NCBI RefSeq assembly: GCF_900105115.1
Contig: NZ_FNRV01000001.1
Coordinates: 6,389,501-6,453,500 of the forward strand
Source of the DNA: Pseudomonas mohnii
GTDB taxonomy: Bacteria > Pseudomonadota > Gammaproteobacteria > Pseudomonadales > Pseudomonadaceae
Length of the DNA: 64,000 nt
Reading direction: 5' to 3'
The translations under genes were made by a program, and so were the position numbers. The notes beneath the pieces were generated by a model that saw only the letters and a list, made by a program, of their open reading frames with translations, made no database searches and had not been told where the DNA came from. This document shows positions 27,562-36,471 of the stretch, piece by piece. How positions within the stretch are numbered: position 1 is the first letter of the stretch; each line of letters opens with the position of its first letter.

Positions 27562-27935
27562 GGTCGGACGTGACATCGCACGCCATCTGATATCTGCATC
27601 GGCTGTTTTTTGGGTTTTGGAGGTTCAGGGCTGGAAGATGCAGATTCCGCCGCTCAAGCTCTTCTATAACCCTGTAAAAAATGGATCGGTGGAGAGCCAC
27701 TGATGCGACCTTGACTCATCCACTAATGTCTCAAGCCTCCAACGCGTGCACATATTCTCCAGTCCGCACGTCGTGATAGTTAGGGGTCTTATATCTCGCT
27801 CAGTGCCCCCATCCTCATCAATAGCCTGCTTGACCTCAGATGTGCCCCCGGTGTAGCAATCCACTGGAAGTGATTGGAGCTCCATGGTTTGTGGAAAGGC
27901 AAAAATGATCAGCTGAACAACCTGTTAGACGACCC
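27562..27935. other. Intergenic region between DMT exporter and mexT (374 bp)
   Basis: Convergent gap between two stop codons. A 73-codon minus-strand frame (27664-27885) begins MELQSLPVDCYTGGTSE but has no ribosome-binding site and no recognised family, so it is not called as a gene. No clear terminator, repeat or RNA was recognised. Base composition is more AT-rich than the neighbours. Confidence 0.5.
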
Positions 27936-28850
27936 CTAGAGACTATCGGGATCCCCGAAAAACATCTGAATCCGCGACCGCAACCAGCGCTCGCCCGGAT
28001 CGTTGTCCTGCGACCCACGCCATGCCATGTGCAATTCGAAGCTGCGCACTGGCAGCGGCGGATCTTCGGCCCGCACACCGCCTGCGGCGGTCAGCGCGTC
28101 GGCTGTATAGTCCGGCACGGTCGCCACAATGTCGGTGCCGGAGAGGAGGGTGCTCAAGCCGTTGAACTGCGGGACGGCCAGTACCACGTGACGTTTGCGC
28201 CCGAGCTTTTCCAGTTCTTCATCAATGAAGCCGCTGAGATCGCCCGCGAACGACACCAGCGCATGGGGCCGCGCGCAGTAATCATCCAGGCTCAAAGGCC
28301 CCGGCACAGTGTCGGCCCGCAGCAACTTGGGCTGGCTGCGGCGCAGTACTTTGCGTTTGGCGTTCGCCGGCAAATCGGTGGTGTAGCTGACACCGATGGA
28401 AATTTCGCCGGATGCCAACAGTCCCGGCATCAGGATGTAGTTGACTCGTCGCACCACCAGGACGATCCCCGGGGATTCGGCGCGCAGCCGCTTGAGCAAC
28501 ATGGGCAGCAAGGCAAATTCAACGTCGTCCGACAGCCCGATGCGAAACACAGCGGTACTGGTGGCCGGATCGAACTCGGCCGCACGGCTGACTGCGGTGG
28601 AAATTGAATCCAGCGCTGGCGAGAGCAGGGCGAAGATCTCCACGGCCCGGGCGGACGGCTCCATGCTGCGGCCGGTGCGCACAAACAGCGGATCATCAAA
28701 CAGCCCGCGCAGGCGCGAAAGCGCCGCGCTGATGGCAGGTTGGCCGAGGAACAGTTTCTCGGCAGCGCGAGTCACGCTGCGCTCGTGCATCAATGTTTCG
28801 AATACGATTAACAGGTTCAGGTCGACACGACGCAGGTCATTACGATTCAT
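27936..28850 (-). CDS. mexT: LysR-family activator MexT
   Basis: 304-aa LysR-type regulator. It starts MNRNDLRRVDLNLLIVFETL, followed by the winged helix-turn-helix (SVTRAAEKLFLGQPAISAALSRLR) and the NodD-like effector-binding domain (FRIGLSDDVEFALLP, PHALVSFAGDLSGFIDEELEK, MAWRGSQDNDP). I recognise it as MexT, the redox-responsive activator of mexEF-oprN. The frame extends upstream to 29033, but the ATG at 28850 with AGGA at normal distance gives the standard 304-residue protein. The reading frame is intact. It is divergent from mexS, as in P. aeruginosa, but separated from mexE by two extra genes. Confidence 0.92.
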   Translation of the reverse strand: MNRNDLRRVDLNLLIVFETLMHERSVTRAAEKLFLGQPAISAALSRLRGLFDDPLFVRTGRSMEPSARAVEIFALLSPALDSISTAVSRAAEFDPATSTAVFRIGLSDDVEFALLPMLLKRLRAESPGIVLVVRRVNYILMPGLLASGEISIGVSYTTDLPANAKRKVLRRSQPKLLRADTVPGPLSLDDYCARPHALVSFAGDLSGFIDEELEKLGRKRHVVLAVPQFNGLSTLLSGTDIVATVPDYTADALTAAGGVRAEDPPLPVRSFELHMAWRGSQDNDPGERWLRSRIQMFFGDPDSL

Positions 28851-29018
28851 CTGGAGTCCTGGCAGAGTCAGCAAACTTGACGTGTGCAGCCATATGAGAA
28901 CAATGGCCAGCGAGAATATTACGGGGAAAGGCTGGTACTCTGCACCGAGTAATTCAGTTTTCCTACAAGGATGGCTTCGGTTTCCTACGACATTTGAGAA
29001 TGTTGGCGCTGCGGCGGA

Positions 29019-29042
29019 ATCAATGACAGGCATGTCGACTAT
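29019..29042 (+). promoter_or_regulatory. Putative MexT box in the mexT-mexS intergenic region
   Basis: ATCA-N5-AGGCAT-N4-ACTAT, against the described MexT consensus ATCA-N5-GTCGAT-N4-ACYAT. The outer blocks match completely and the middle 3 of 6. It lies 77 bp before the mexS start and faces it. MexT is known to activate mexS strongly in P. aeruginosa. Confidence 0.7.
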
Positions 29043-29119
29043 TAATAGCCACTGATAGTCTTGGGCTAAAAGCCCAGCTAGAGTTCAGGGCATTAGAGGT
29101 TTAACTGGCGAGGTTTGCG

Positions 29120-30142
29120 ATGTCCCGCACGATCCGTTTTCACAAGTTTGGTCCAGCCGAGGTGCTCAAATGCGAAGAGCATGCGGCGTCTCTGCCTGCA
29201 CCGGGTGAAGTGCAGGTGCGCGTCGAAGCCATTGGGATCAGTTGGTACGACACGCTGTGGCGCCAGAACCTGGCGCCGTCCCACGCCCGTCTGCCGTCCG
29301 GCCTTGGCCAGGAAATGGCGGGTATCGTCACCGCTGTCGGTGAAGGTGTCGATGACCTGGCAGTCGGTGACAAGGTCGCCAGTTTTCCGGCCGAAAGCCC
29401 CAACGACTACCCGGTCTACGGCGAGCTGATCGTGCTGCCGCGCACATCACTGACCCGCTATCCCGACGTACTCAGCCCGATTGAAGCGAGTGTGCACTAC
29501 ACACCGCTGCTGATCGCCTATTTCGCTTATGTCGATCTGGCGCGGGTCAAACCCGGGCAATTTGCGCTGGTTACCGACGCCAGTCACTGCGCCGGCCCAT
29601 CGTTTGTACAACTGGGCAAAGCCCTGGGCGTACGGGTGATCGCGGCGACCAAAACTGCGGATGAACGTGAATACCTGCTGTCGCTGGGTGCCGAGAAAGT
29701 GATCGTCACCGAGGAAGAAGATCTGTTGATGCGGATCAACAAGATCACCGACAACCGTGGTGTGGATGTGGTGTTCGATGGCTTGGGTGGGCCGCAGATG
29801 TCGCTGCTTGGCGATGTACTGGCGCCTCGGGGCAGCCTGGTCCTGTATGGCCTGCAAGGGGGCAACCAGACGCCATTCCCGGCCTGCGCAGCGTTCCAGA
29901 AGAACATTCAGTTCTTTGTGCACTGCATCGGCAACTTCACCGGCAAGCCGGAACTGGGCATCATCCAGGATCAGGTGGCATTGCACCGTGCCTTGCGCGA
30001 CATTAACCAGCTGACCGCTGACCGCGTGGTATTGCCACTCAAGACTCGGGTCTTCCCGTTTTCCGAGTTTGTCGAAGCACACCGCTACATGGACGAATGC
30101 CCATGCCGCGAGCGGGTTGCGCTACAGGTCGAACCGGCCTGA
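29120..30142 (+). CDS. mexS: MexS, zinc-independent quinone oxidoreductase-like enzyme
   Basis: 340-aa medium-chain dehydrogenase/reductase of the quinone-oxidoreductase type. The GroES-like domain has GIGLSWYD-like and GLGQEMAGIVTAVGEGVDDLAVGDKV. A Rossmann fold follows (FALVTDASHCAGPSFVQLGKALGVRVIAATKT, VDVVFDGLGGPQ, GSLVLYGLQGG). Catalytic zinc ligands typical of alcohol dehydrogenases are not seen. In P. aeruginosa, loss of MexS derepresses MexT, apparently by accumulation of a toxic electrophile that MexS normally removes. Divergence from mexT and the MexT box upstream support the name. A terminator follows directly. Confidence 0.9.
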   Translation: MSRTIRFHKFGPAEVLKCEEHAASLPAPGEVQVRVEAIGISWYDTLWRQNLAPSHARLPSGLGQEMAGIVTAVGEGVDDLAVGDKVASFPAESPNDYPVYGELIVLPRTSLTRYPDVLSPIEASVHYTPLLIAYFAYVDLARVKPGQFALVTDASHCAGPSFVQLGKALGVRVIAATKTADEREYLLSLGAEKVIVTEEEDLLMRINKITDNRGVDVVFDGLGGPQMSLLGDVLAPRGSLVLYGLQGGNQTPFPACAAFQKNIQFFVHCIGNFTGKPELGIIQDQVALHRALRDINQLTADRVVLPLKTRVFPFSEFVEAHRYMDECPCRERVALQVEPA

Positions 30143-30149
30143 TCCCCCC

Positions 30150-30177
30150 AAAAAGTCCGTGCTTGCACGGACTTTTT
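30150..30177 (+). terminator. Rho-independent terminator after mexS
   Basis: AAAAAGTCCGTGC paired with GCACGGACTTTTT around a short loop, 8 bases after the mexS stop. The A/T flanks make it usable on both strands. Confidence 0.9.
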
Positions 30178-30705
30178 ACTGTCGGCACCTTGTGCCATGA
30201 GACACCTCATCGGCCTGCCGACGGGCCGGTTCAGCAACTGAACTGGTTTTTGCTCTCGATCTGTAGCTTCTAATCAGCATCTAAGCCCTGATAATTGAAT
30301 GATTACTTTCATCTCAAGGAATGAGTCATGGTCAGGTATCAGATCGATACTTTTCGCTATGCAGCACTAATACATATCCAAAAAAGAGTGGGCTGTTACG
30401 CCGTTACCGAACAATCGCGGGCAACTTCTTTCTTTATTTTTTGTATTACGCGTCTGTGGGGCTCTGTCGGAAACTTCCTAGGACGTCGAGCGCAAACGGA
30501 AGAAACCTTGCCAGCCGGGCGTTTCCTCAGCGCAGACGCTATTCAACACGTTGGTAACGTCCAAACCGTTCAAATCTTGGCCAGAAAACTTAAGTGCTAA
30601 CATTTGGCAATCATGTTCCGTAACTAAATCATCTCCAGACAATTCCTTGCGCTGTGCATGCAGTTGTTGCGCGATATCGAACTTATGAGCATCAGGTAAA
30701 TAAAA
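30178..30705. other. AT-richer region between mexS and the 494-aa gene
   Basis: It contains a second hairpin, CCGGTTCAG-CAA-CTGAACTGG, followed by TTTT (30226-30250), which may be a backup terminator. The rest is clearly AT-richer than the surroundings. A plus-strand frame at 30328-30600 begins MVRYQIDTFRY after an AAGGA, and a minus-strand frame covers 30478-30720. They overlap, so at most one is real. The composition suggests transferred or degenerate DNA. Confidence 0.5.
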
Positions 30706-30720
30706 ATGACCAGCATCCAT
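30478..30720 (-). CDS. Possible small protein or gene remnant, unrecognised
   Basis: An 80-codon frame from ATG at 30720 reads MDAGHFYLPDAHKFDIAQQL and ends GWQGFFRLRSTS. The composition is protein-like, with charged helices (HAQRKELSGDDLVTEHD), and codon choice is AT-rich (TTA, GAT, GTT, AAT frequent), unlike the neighbours. It has no obvious ribosome-binding site and its start overlaps the divergent gene at 30706 by 15 bases. It could be a remnant of a transferred gene or a chance frame. No family recognised. Confidence 0.3.
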   Translation of the reverse strand: MDAGHFYLPDAHKFDIAQQLHAQRKELSGDDLVTEHDCQMLALKFSGQDLNGLDVTNVLNSVCAEETPGWQGFFRLRSTS

Positions 30721-32190
30721 GATCAAGCGATGAACTATGTCTATCAACAAGTGTTGCAGCGCCTGCTGGGTTTTTTTTCCCGTGCCGAACGAACTGCGTT
30801 GCAGTTGTTGATCCAGCGCCTGGCAGTGGCGGCTGGCGGTATGGATCAAATAGCGGACTTCAAGGTGCTGGCGATCCAGTCCGGCTCCCGTGACAGTTGC
30901 TACACCCTGGCGATGCTGCGCGCCGCGCAATTGACGATCGCCACCCGGTCCCCGGCGACATTCCAGCTGCGAGTGGCCACCTTGCGCTTGAACAGCACCA
31001 GCACGACGGCGCTGGAAAACATTCATCGGACGTGCAGCGCGTTGTTCGTCTTTGACGATCCACGGGTCGAAGTGCTGATGGTCGATAACAGGGAAGTCCT
31101 GCCGTTCGATCACGTGGCACCGACGTCCAGGGCCGGGCGCGAGTCCCATCGAATGAACCAGTTGATGATTGGCCATCGTCGTGTATGGGATCAGCCGCTT
31201 GATCTATGGGATGACGGCTATCTGGCCACCGGCGAGTTCTATGGGCAAATTGCCCGCTGGAACCATGGCGTCGATGCTTTGGTCAGCGGCGACGCGCTTC
31301 GCCAACAGAAGCAATTTATCGAAGGGTTGAGACGTGCCATCGCGAAAGCCGGACTTGAGCCATTGAGCCATGTCCAGCCGGGTTACGACGGCCTGTTCGC
31401 TTTGCTGGACGAATTGGGAGGCGACTGCTTCCGCGCGTTATATGGCGAGCACGGCCAGGCACCCTGGCGTCCGGCCGATCAGTTTGAAACCTGTCGGCGT
31501 ACCGCGTTCATCAATATTCACGACATTCTGGTCAACAATCTGGAAGACCGTTGGCCATTGTTGACCGAGTTTCTCGGTTTCCAGGCGGACGAGTTGTCGA
31601 CTCAGCTCAGCGACAATGAATACGTGAGTCTTGATGTTCTGGCGCACGTTCGAGGGCTGCAAGCCTGCTTCGTGCAGGGGCAAACCTATGAGGAGGGCGT
31701 CGCCCGATACCTGCAGCGCACCTTGGTGATGATGCGCCGCAAACAACTGCCGGAGCGCCTGTGCGAGCAGGCGGTGGAAGCCTTCGGCAACCCGGCGACA
31801 CTGGCTGAGCAACGCGCACGTACGGCGGCCGAGATCCAGCGCAATCTTGGCTTGAGCGAGGCACAACTGCTGTGTCTGCTGTTTGCGCCTTTCGTCGACA
31901 GTGGCGCAAACCTTGAGCGCTTCCTGCGTCAGTGCCACCCCGGCATGCTCGTGGCCATGCCCGACCTGCACCGGGCCATGCAGGGGCAACCGGTCGCCGA
32001 GCAGGTCATGCAATGGATGGTTGATGTCAGCGGCTTGCCGGTCAGCCTGATCGGCAAGCTGTACCACATGAGATCGGTATCCGCCCATGAGGGCTGGGCG
32101 GGCGAGTCGGCAGGTGCCGACACGCCGTCGCACATTGAGGGCAGCGAAAACGCCGACCCCGTGACGAGTGAACGGTCGGCGGGTCGGTGA
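30706..32190 (+). CDS. Conserved hypothetical protein, 494 aa, unrecognised
   Basis: I do not recognise this family. The protein looks soluble and largely alpha-helical. It has no signal peptide, membrane helix, P-loop or Cys/His metal cluster that I can see. Notable segments are FFSRAERTALQLLIQRLAVAAGG near the N-terminus (~24-46), DSCYTLAMLRAAQLTIATRSPATFQLRVATLRLNSTS, a central GYDGLFALLDELGGDCFRALYGEHGQAPWRPADQFETCRR, and a low-complexity acidic C-terminus. The gene is 37 bp upstream of a MocR-type regulator on the same strand, and the two probably share a transcript. Codon use is typical of the genome, so it is a genuine resident gene. The start at 30706 has no strong ribosome-binding site; downstream in-frame starts (for example the ATG nine codons in) are possible. 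Confidence 0.7.
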   Translation: MTSIHDQAMNYVYQQVLQRLLGFFSRAERTALQLLIQRLAVAAGGMDQIADFKVLAIQSGSRDSCYTLAMLRAAQLTIATRSPATFQLRVATLRLNSTSTTALENIHRTCSALFVFDDPRVEVLMVDNREVLPFDHVAPTSRAGRESHRMNQLMIGHRRVWDQPLDLWDDGYLATGEFYGQIARWNHGVDALVSGDALRQQKQFIEGLRRAIAKAGLEPLSHVQPGYDGLFALLDELGGDCFRALYGEHGQAPWRPADQFETCRRTAFINIHDILVNNLEDRWPLLTEFLGFQADELSTQLSDNEYVSLDVLAHVRGLQACFVQGQTYEEGVARYLQRTLVMMRRKQLPERLCEQAVEAFGNPATLAEQRARTAAEIQRNLGLSEAQLLCLLFAPFVDSGANLERFLRQCHPGMLVAMPDLHRAMQGQPVAEQVMQWMVDVSGLPVSLIGKLYHMRSVSAHEGWAGESAGADTPSHIEGSENADPVTSERSAGR

Positions 32191-32227
32191 AAGTGAGCTT
32201 CAGACGCCTCATCATCGGCCATCTCCC

Positions 32228-33628
32228 ATGAAAGGGCCGCGGGAAACGGATTTTGCTTATCAGGCGGTGTACCGCTATCTGACCAGCCTGATCAGCGAGC
32301 ATGCTACTGATGCGCGCGTTCGCCTGCCATCGTTGCGTCAACTGGCCCAGCGCCTGAACGTATCGATCTCGACCATTCAATACGCCTACTCGCTGCTGGA
32401 GAAGGAAGGGCGCGTCTACTCGTTGGCCAAATCCGGTTATTACGCAATGCCGGTGCCTTCCATCAGCACGCTCTACAGTGGCGACGACCTGCTGGAAATG
32501 GTCTACAGCAATGCGCGACGCCCTGGCACGCTGAACCTGAGCGCCGACGAGCCCGCATCGCTACAGTCACTCGACAGCCCGTTGTTGCTGTTGGAAAGAG
32601 AGCTGCTGCGCCAATATCCACGCCAGCCGCAACCGTCGTCACAACCCTGTGGCGAACTGGAATTGCGCACCGCCCTGGCCGCGCGCTACACCTCATCGCC
32701 GGTGCGGTGCTGGCACGCCGATGATGTTTACATCGGCGCCGATCTTCGGGGCGTGCTGGAAATCCTGATCACCGTGTTGTGCCTCAGGGACGCCACGGTA
32801 GTGGTCGAGTCGCCGTGCGACTGGGCGCTGTTGCGCTTGCTTCAGGAGGCGTGCGTGCGGGTGATCGAATGGCCGGTGCTGGCTGACGGCGAGCTGGATA
32901 TCCAGCGTCTGAAGGACCTGCTCGAAACCGAATCGGTGCGGTTGGTCATGGTGTCCTCCGGCCTGAACATGCCCCGAGGCAGCCGGGCCCCGGATCACAA
33001 CCGCCAAGCCGTCGCGCAACTGCTGGAGCGGTATGACTGCCAGGTTCTGGAAAACGATTGTTACGGTGAACTGGGTTTCGAACCGGAGGGCGTGCGCTTT
33101 CGCGACCTGTTGCCTGTCGAGCGATTGATCGTGTTTTCCACCTTCGAAAAAATCATCGGCCCCGAAGCGCCCTACGGTTATCTGCTTTCACGCCATCTGA
33201 GAGACGAGTTGCAGCGGCATTTTCTGTTGCGCACCTTCCGTCTTTCGCCGATCCGCCAGAAAGCCATTGCCCGTCTGTACGGCAATGGACGCGTGGATCA
33301 GCATCTACAGGTACTGCGACGGCGGCTCAAGGACAGCAAGACGCAGATGACCCAGCTGCTGCAGGAGCGGATGGGCGATGCGTTGCAGTTCGTCGAGCCG
33401 CACGGTGGTGCAACCATCTGGGTGAACTCGTCGCGCCGGGTCGATGTGCGCCGGGTTTTTCAACGCCTGCTCAAGCACCAAGTGGTGATTGCGCCAGGAG
33501 AGCTGTTCAGCCTCCAGGGGCTGCACGCACAACATCTGCGTTTGAGCCACACCTTTGGTGGCGAACAGGACCTGGCGGAAGCGCTGGGCTTGCTGGGGGA
33601 CGCTTTGCGCCTGGAAGCGATCGAGTGA
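32228..33628 (+). CDS. MocR-type (GntR/aminotransferase-like) transcriptional regulator
   Basis: 466-aa regulator with an N-terminal winged helix of the GntR family (ARVRLPSLRQLAQRLNVSISTIQYAYSLLEKEGRVYSLAKSGYY, ~30-75), fused to a fold-type I aminotransferase-like domain. The PLP-Lys region is recognisable as STFEKIIGPEAPYGYL (Lys near residue 307), close to the usual SFSKTLAP pattern, so PLP binding is likely. The ATG at 32228 was chosen because residues before it, from 32168, do not look like the family. MocR proteins usually control genes of amino acid, vitamin B6 or amine metabolism next to them; here the adjacent candidate is the unrecognised 494-aa gene just upstream. Confidence 0.85.
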   Translation: MKGPRETDFAYQAVYRYLTSLISEHATDARVRLPSLRQLAQRLNVSISTIQYAYSLLEKEGRVYSLAKSGYYAMPVPSISTLYSGDDLLEMVYSNARRPGTLNLSADEPASLQSLDSPLLLLERELLRQYPRQPQPSSQPCGELELRTALAARYTSSPVRCWHADDVYIGADLRGVLEILITVLCLRDATVVVESPCDWALLRLLQEACVRVIEWPVLADGELDIQRLKDLLETESVRLVMVSSGLNMPRGSRAPDHNRQAVAQLLERYDCQVLENDCYGELGFEPEGVRFRDLLPVERLIVFSTFEKIIGPEAPYGYLLSRHLRDELQRHFLLRTFRLSPIRQKAIARLYGNGRVDQHLQVLRRRLKDSKTQMTQLLQERMGDALQFVEPHGGATIWVNSSRRVDVRRVFQRLLKHQVVIAPGELFSLQGLHAQHLRLSHTFGGEQDLAEALGLLGDALRLEAIE

Positions 33629-33739
33629 GCAGGGCGGCAAAACATCAGCCACACTGATGGATCGATCCCATCGCACTATGGTCAAACTGCCAGTAAACTG
33701 CGCTCCTATCCCTGAACCACTCTATTCCAGAGGTTTTGC

Positions 33740-35386
33740 ATGACACTCAGTCCTTTTGCGGGTAAACCGGCACCGGCAGAACTGTTGGTCGACATCCCGC
33801 GACTGGTAACGGCTTATTACACGGGCCAGCCTGACGCCTCGATCTCCACCCAGCGCGTCGCCTTCGGCACGTCCGGGCACCGGGGCAGCTCGTTCGACCT
33901 GAGTTTCAACGAATGGCACGTCCTGGCGATCAGCCAGGCGATCTGCCTGTATCGCGAAGCCCAAGGCATCGATGGCCCGCTGTTTGTCGGCATCGACACC
34001 CACGCGCTCTCCACCCCGGCCGGTGCCAGCGCCCTTGAAGTGCTCGCCGCCAATGGCGTGACGGTAATGATCGCCGAAGGCGACGAATACACGCCGACCC
34101 CGGCGATTTCCCACGCGATTCTCTGCTACAACCGCGGACGCACTTCGGGGCTTGCCGACGGTATCGTCATCACGCCGTCCCACAACCCACCGCAAAGCGG
34201 TGGCTACAAATACAACCCGACCAATGGTGGCCCGGCCGATACGCACATCACCAAGTGGATCGAAGCCAAGGCCAACGAGCTGCTGGCCAACAAGCTGGCC
34301 GGCGTCAAGCGCATCAGTTACGAACAGGCACTGAAGGCCAGCACCACCCATCGTCATGACTACCTCAATACCTATGTCGCCGATCTGATCAACGTGATCG
34401 ACTTCGATGCCATCCGCGACGCCAAGCTGCGTCTGGGTGTCGATCCGCTGGGTGGAGCAGGGGTGCGCTACTGGTCGGCGATTGCCGAACACTACCGTCT
34501 GGACCTGGAGGTGGTGAACAAACAGGTCGATTCGACCTTCCGCTTCATGACCGTCGACTGGGATGGTCAGATTCGCATGGACCCATCGTCCAGCTACGCG
34601 ATGCAGGGCCTGATCGGCCTCAAAGAACGTTTCGATGTGGCCTTCGCGTGCGATCCGGATCACGACCGCCATGGCATCGTCACGCCGTCCGGCGGCCTGC
34701 TGGCGCCGAACAATTACCTCGCGGTCTCGATCGACTACCTGTTCCAGAACCGCCCGCTATGGCGTGCCGATGCCGCCGTGGGTAAAACCGTGGTCAGCAG
34801 TGGCTTGATCGATCGCGTGGCCAAGCGCCTGGGCCGTCGCCTGTACGAAGTGCCGGTTGGTTTCAAATGGTTTGCCGATGGTCTGTTCGACGGTTCTCTG
34901 GGCTTTGGCGGCGAAGAAAGCGCCGGTGCCTCGTTCCTGCGCAAGGACGGTGGCGTCTGGAGCACCGACAAGGATGGCCTGATCCCGGCCCTGTTGGCGG
35001 CAGAAATGACTGCTCGCACGGGTCGCGATCCAAGCCAGGCCTACCGTGCCTTGACCGATGAACTGGGCGAACCGTTCTCGGTGCGGGTCGATGCCAAGGC
35101 CAACCCGGAACAGAAAGCCCTGTTGAGCAAGCTGTCTCCGGCGCAGGTGACTTCCACCGAACTGGCGGGCGAGGTGATCCAGAGCATCCTCAGCCACGCT
35201 CCGGGGAACGACCAGGCCATCGGCGGCCTGAAGGTCATGACCGAGAACGGCTGGTTCGCGGCGCGTCCGTCGGGCACGGAAGACATCTACAAGATCTACG
35301 CGGAAAGCTTTGTCAGCGACGAACACCTCAAGCAATTGGTGGCCGAAGCTCAAACGTTGGTGGATGGCGCCATCTCCGCCAAGTGA
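33740..35386 (+). CDS. pgm: Phosphoglucomutase (alpha-D-glucose phosphate-specific)
   Basis: 548-aa enzyme interconverting glucose 1-phosphate and glucose 6-phosphate, linking glycogen, trehalose and cell-envelope sugar synthesis to central metabolism. The phosphoserine loop is [19 protein letters not shown]. The metal-binding loop is [11 protein letters not shown]. The sugar-binding loop is [12 protein letters not shown], and the phosphate-binding loop near the C-terminus is [16 protein letters not shown]. The ATG follows CAGAGG. Length fits the Pgm (AlgC-distinct) family. Monocistronic, followed by hairpins. Confidence 0.95.
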   Translation: MTLSPFAGKPAPAELLVDIPRLVTAYYTGQPDASISTQRVAFGTSGHRGSSFDLSFNEWHVLAISQAICLYREAQGIDGPLFVGIDTHALSTPAGASALEVLAANGVTVMIAEGDEYTPTPAISHAILCYNRGRTSGLADGIVITPSHNPPQSGGYKYNPTNGGPADTHITKWIEAKANELLANKLAGVKRISYEQALKASTTHRHDYLNTYVADLINVIDFDAIRDAKLRLGVDPLGGAGVRYWSAIAEHYRLDLEVVNKQVDSTFRFMTVDWDGQIRMDPSSSYAMQGLIGLKERFDVAFACDPDHDRHGIVTPSGGLLAPNNYLAVSIDYLFQNRPLWRADAAVGKTVVSSGLIDRVAKRLGRRLYEVPVGFKWFADGLFDGSLGFGGEESAGASFLRKDGGVWSTDKDGLIPALLAAEMTARTGRDPSQAYRALTDELGEPFSVRVDAKANPEQKALLSKLSPAQVTSTELAGEVIQSILSHAPGNDQAIGGLKVMTENGWFAARPSGTEDIYKIYAESFVSDEHLKQLVAEAQTLVDGAISAK

Positions 35387-35450
35387 TTGAGGGACCTGTG
35401 GTGAGGGGGAAAGCCCCCTCACCACAAATGGACAGGCAGAAAATAAAAAA

Positions 35451-35480
35451 GGGGCAACCATCACGGTCGCCCCTTTTTTT
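35451..35480. terminator. Bidirectional rho-independent terminator between pgm and pirin gene
   Basis: GGGGC-A-ACC, loop, GGT-C-GCCCC followed by seven T and preceded by an A run, so it can end transcripts from both the pgm and the pirin side. A second perfect hairpin (GTGAGGGGG-AAAG-CCCCCTCAC) lies just upstream at 35400-35424. Confidence 0.88.
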
Positions 35481-35497
35481 GCCCGGCGTTTATTGGA

Positions 35498-36193
35498 TCA
35501 AGCCAGATCCACCAACACGATTTCGCTGTCCTCGATGGCCGTTACCCGCAATACGGATTCTTGCGCGACCGCAACACCATCTCGAGCTTGTGCGCGCAAG
35601 CCATTGATTTCAATGATGCCCGTTGCTGGCACCAGGTAGGCGCGACGACCGTTCTCCAGGTGATATTCAGCGGTTTCGCCGGCCTTGAGGTTGGCCGCCA
35701 CCAGCCGTGCATCGGCACGGATGCGCAAGCTTTGATCGTCGCCAACCTTGCCGCTGGCCAGGGTCACGAAACCTTCACGCTGGCCTTTAGGGAACGGCTT
35801 GGCGCCCCAGGACGGCGCCAGGCCGGATTCGTTGGGAATGATCCAGATCTGGAAGATCTTGGTGGGCGTCGCTTCCAGGTTGTACTCGCTGTGGGCAATC
35901 CCGGTGCCAGCGCTCATGACCTGTACGTCACCGGCTTCAGTGCGACCTTTGTTTCCAAGGTTATCCTGGTGGCTAATGGCCCCTTCACGGACATAGGTGA
36001 TGATTTCCATGTCGCGATGTGGATGTTGCGGGAAACCGGTGCCAGGGGCGATTACGTCGTCGTTCCAGACCCTCAGGTTGCCCCAGTTCATGCGTTTGGG
36101 GTCATGGTACTCGGCGAACGAAAAATGGTGATGGGCATCCAACCAGCCGTGGTGAGCGCCACCGAGCGAGTTAAAAGGTCTGAGTTCAAGCAT
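35498..36193 (-). CDS. Pirin-family bicupin protein (YhhW-like)
   Basis: 231-aa bicupin. The N-terminal cupin has the metal-binding His cluster (HHHFSFAEY, GFPQHPHRDMEIITYV, EAGDVQVMSAGTGIAHSEYN) of pirins such as E. coli YhhW, a quercetin 2,3-dioxygenase. The C-terminal cupin (LKAGETAEYHLENGRRAYLVPATG) lacks these ligands. Physiological substrate unknown; a redox-sensing or dioxygenase role is possible. It is convergent with pgm across the terminator and divergent from the helicase gene. Confidence 0.88.
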   Translation of the reverse strand: MLELRPFNSLGGAHHGWLDAHHHFSFAEYHDPKRMNWGNLRVWNDDVIAPGTGFPQHPHRDMEIITYVREGAISHQDNLGNKGRTEAGDVQVMSAGTGIAHSEYNLEATPTKIFQIWIIPNESGLAPSWGAKPFPKGQREGFVTLASGKVGDDQSLRIRADARLVAANLKAGETAEYHLENGRRAYLVPATGIIEINGLRAQARDGVAVAQESVLRVTAIEDSEIVLVDLA

Positions 36194-36471
36194 GATCGTC
36201 TCCTGAAAGGTTCGTCATGGGGCGGCAGGCCTGGGCCATGAAGCGAGACCGGTGGTTGATGACGGGCATCATCCATCAGGCAAGCATCGATAAAAAGCGT
36301 AAAAAATGCCGCATAACAATCGAAATGGCTGATAAGTTCGACCCTCAAAACATTCTCATCTCACCTTCAGTTCATCGCATAAGCTAATGAGTCATAAGCA
36401 ATTCACTAGAACTCGACGGCAAATGCAGACACCATAGCCCTCAACAGCCTCACACCCTGGAGTCCGTCCGC

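Noticed and set aside
27664..27885. Minus-strand 73-codon frame between the DMT exporter and mexT
   Set aside because: No ribosome-binding site, no family and no supporting context.
30328..30600. Plus-strand 90-codon frame with an AAGGA site
   Set aside because: No recognisable family, and its second half is antisense to a more protein-like minus-strand frame. Kept only as part of the region note.
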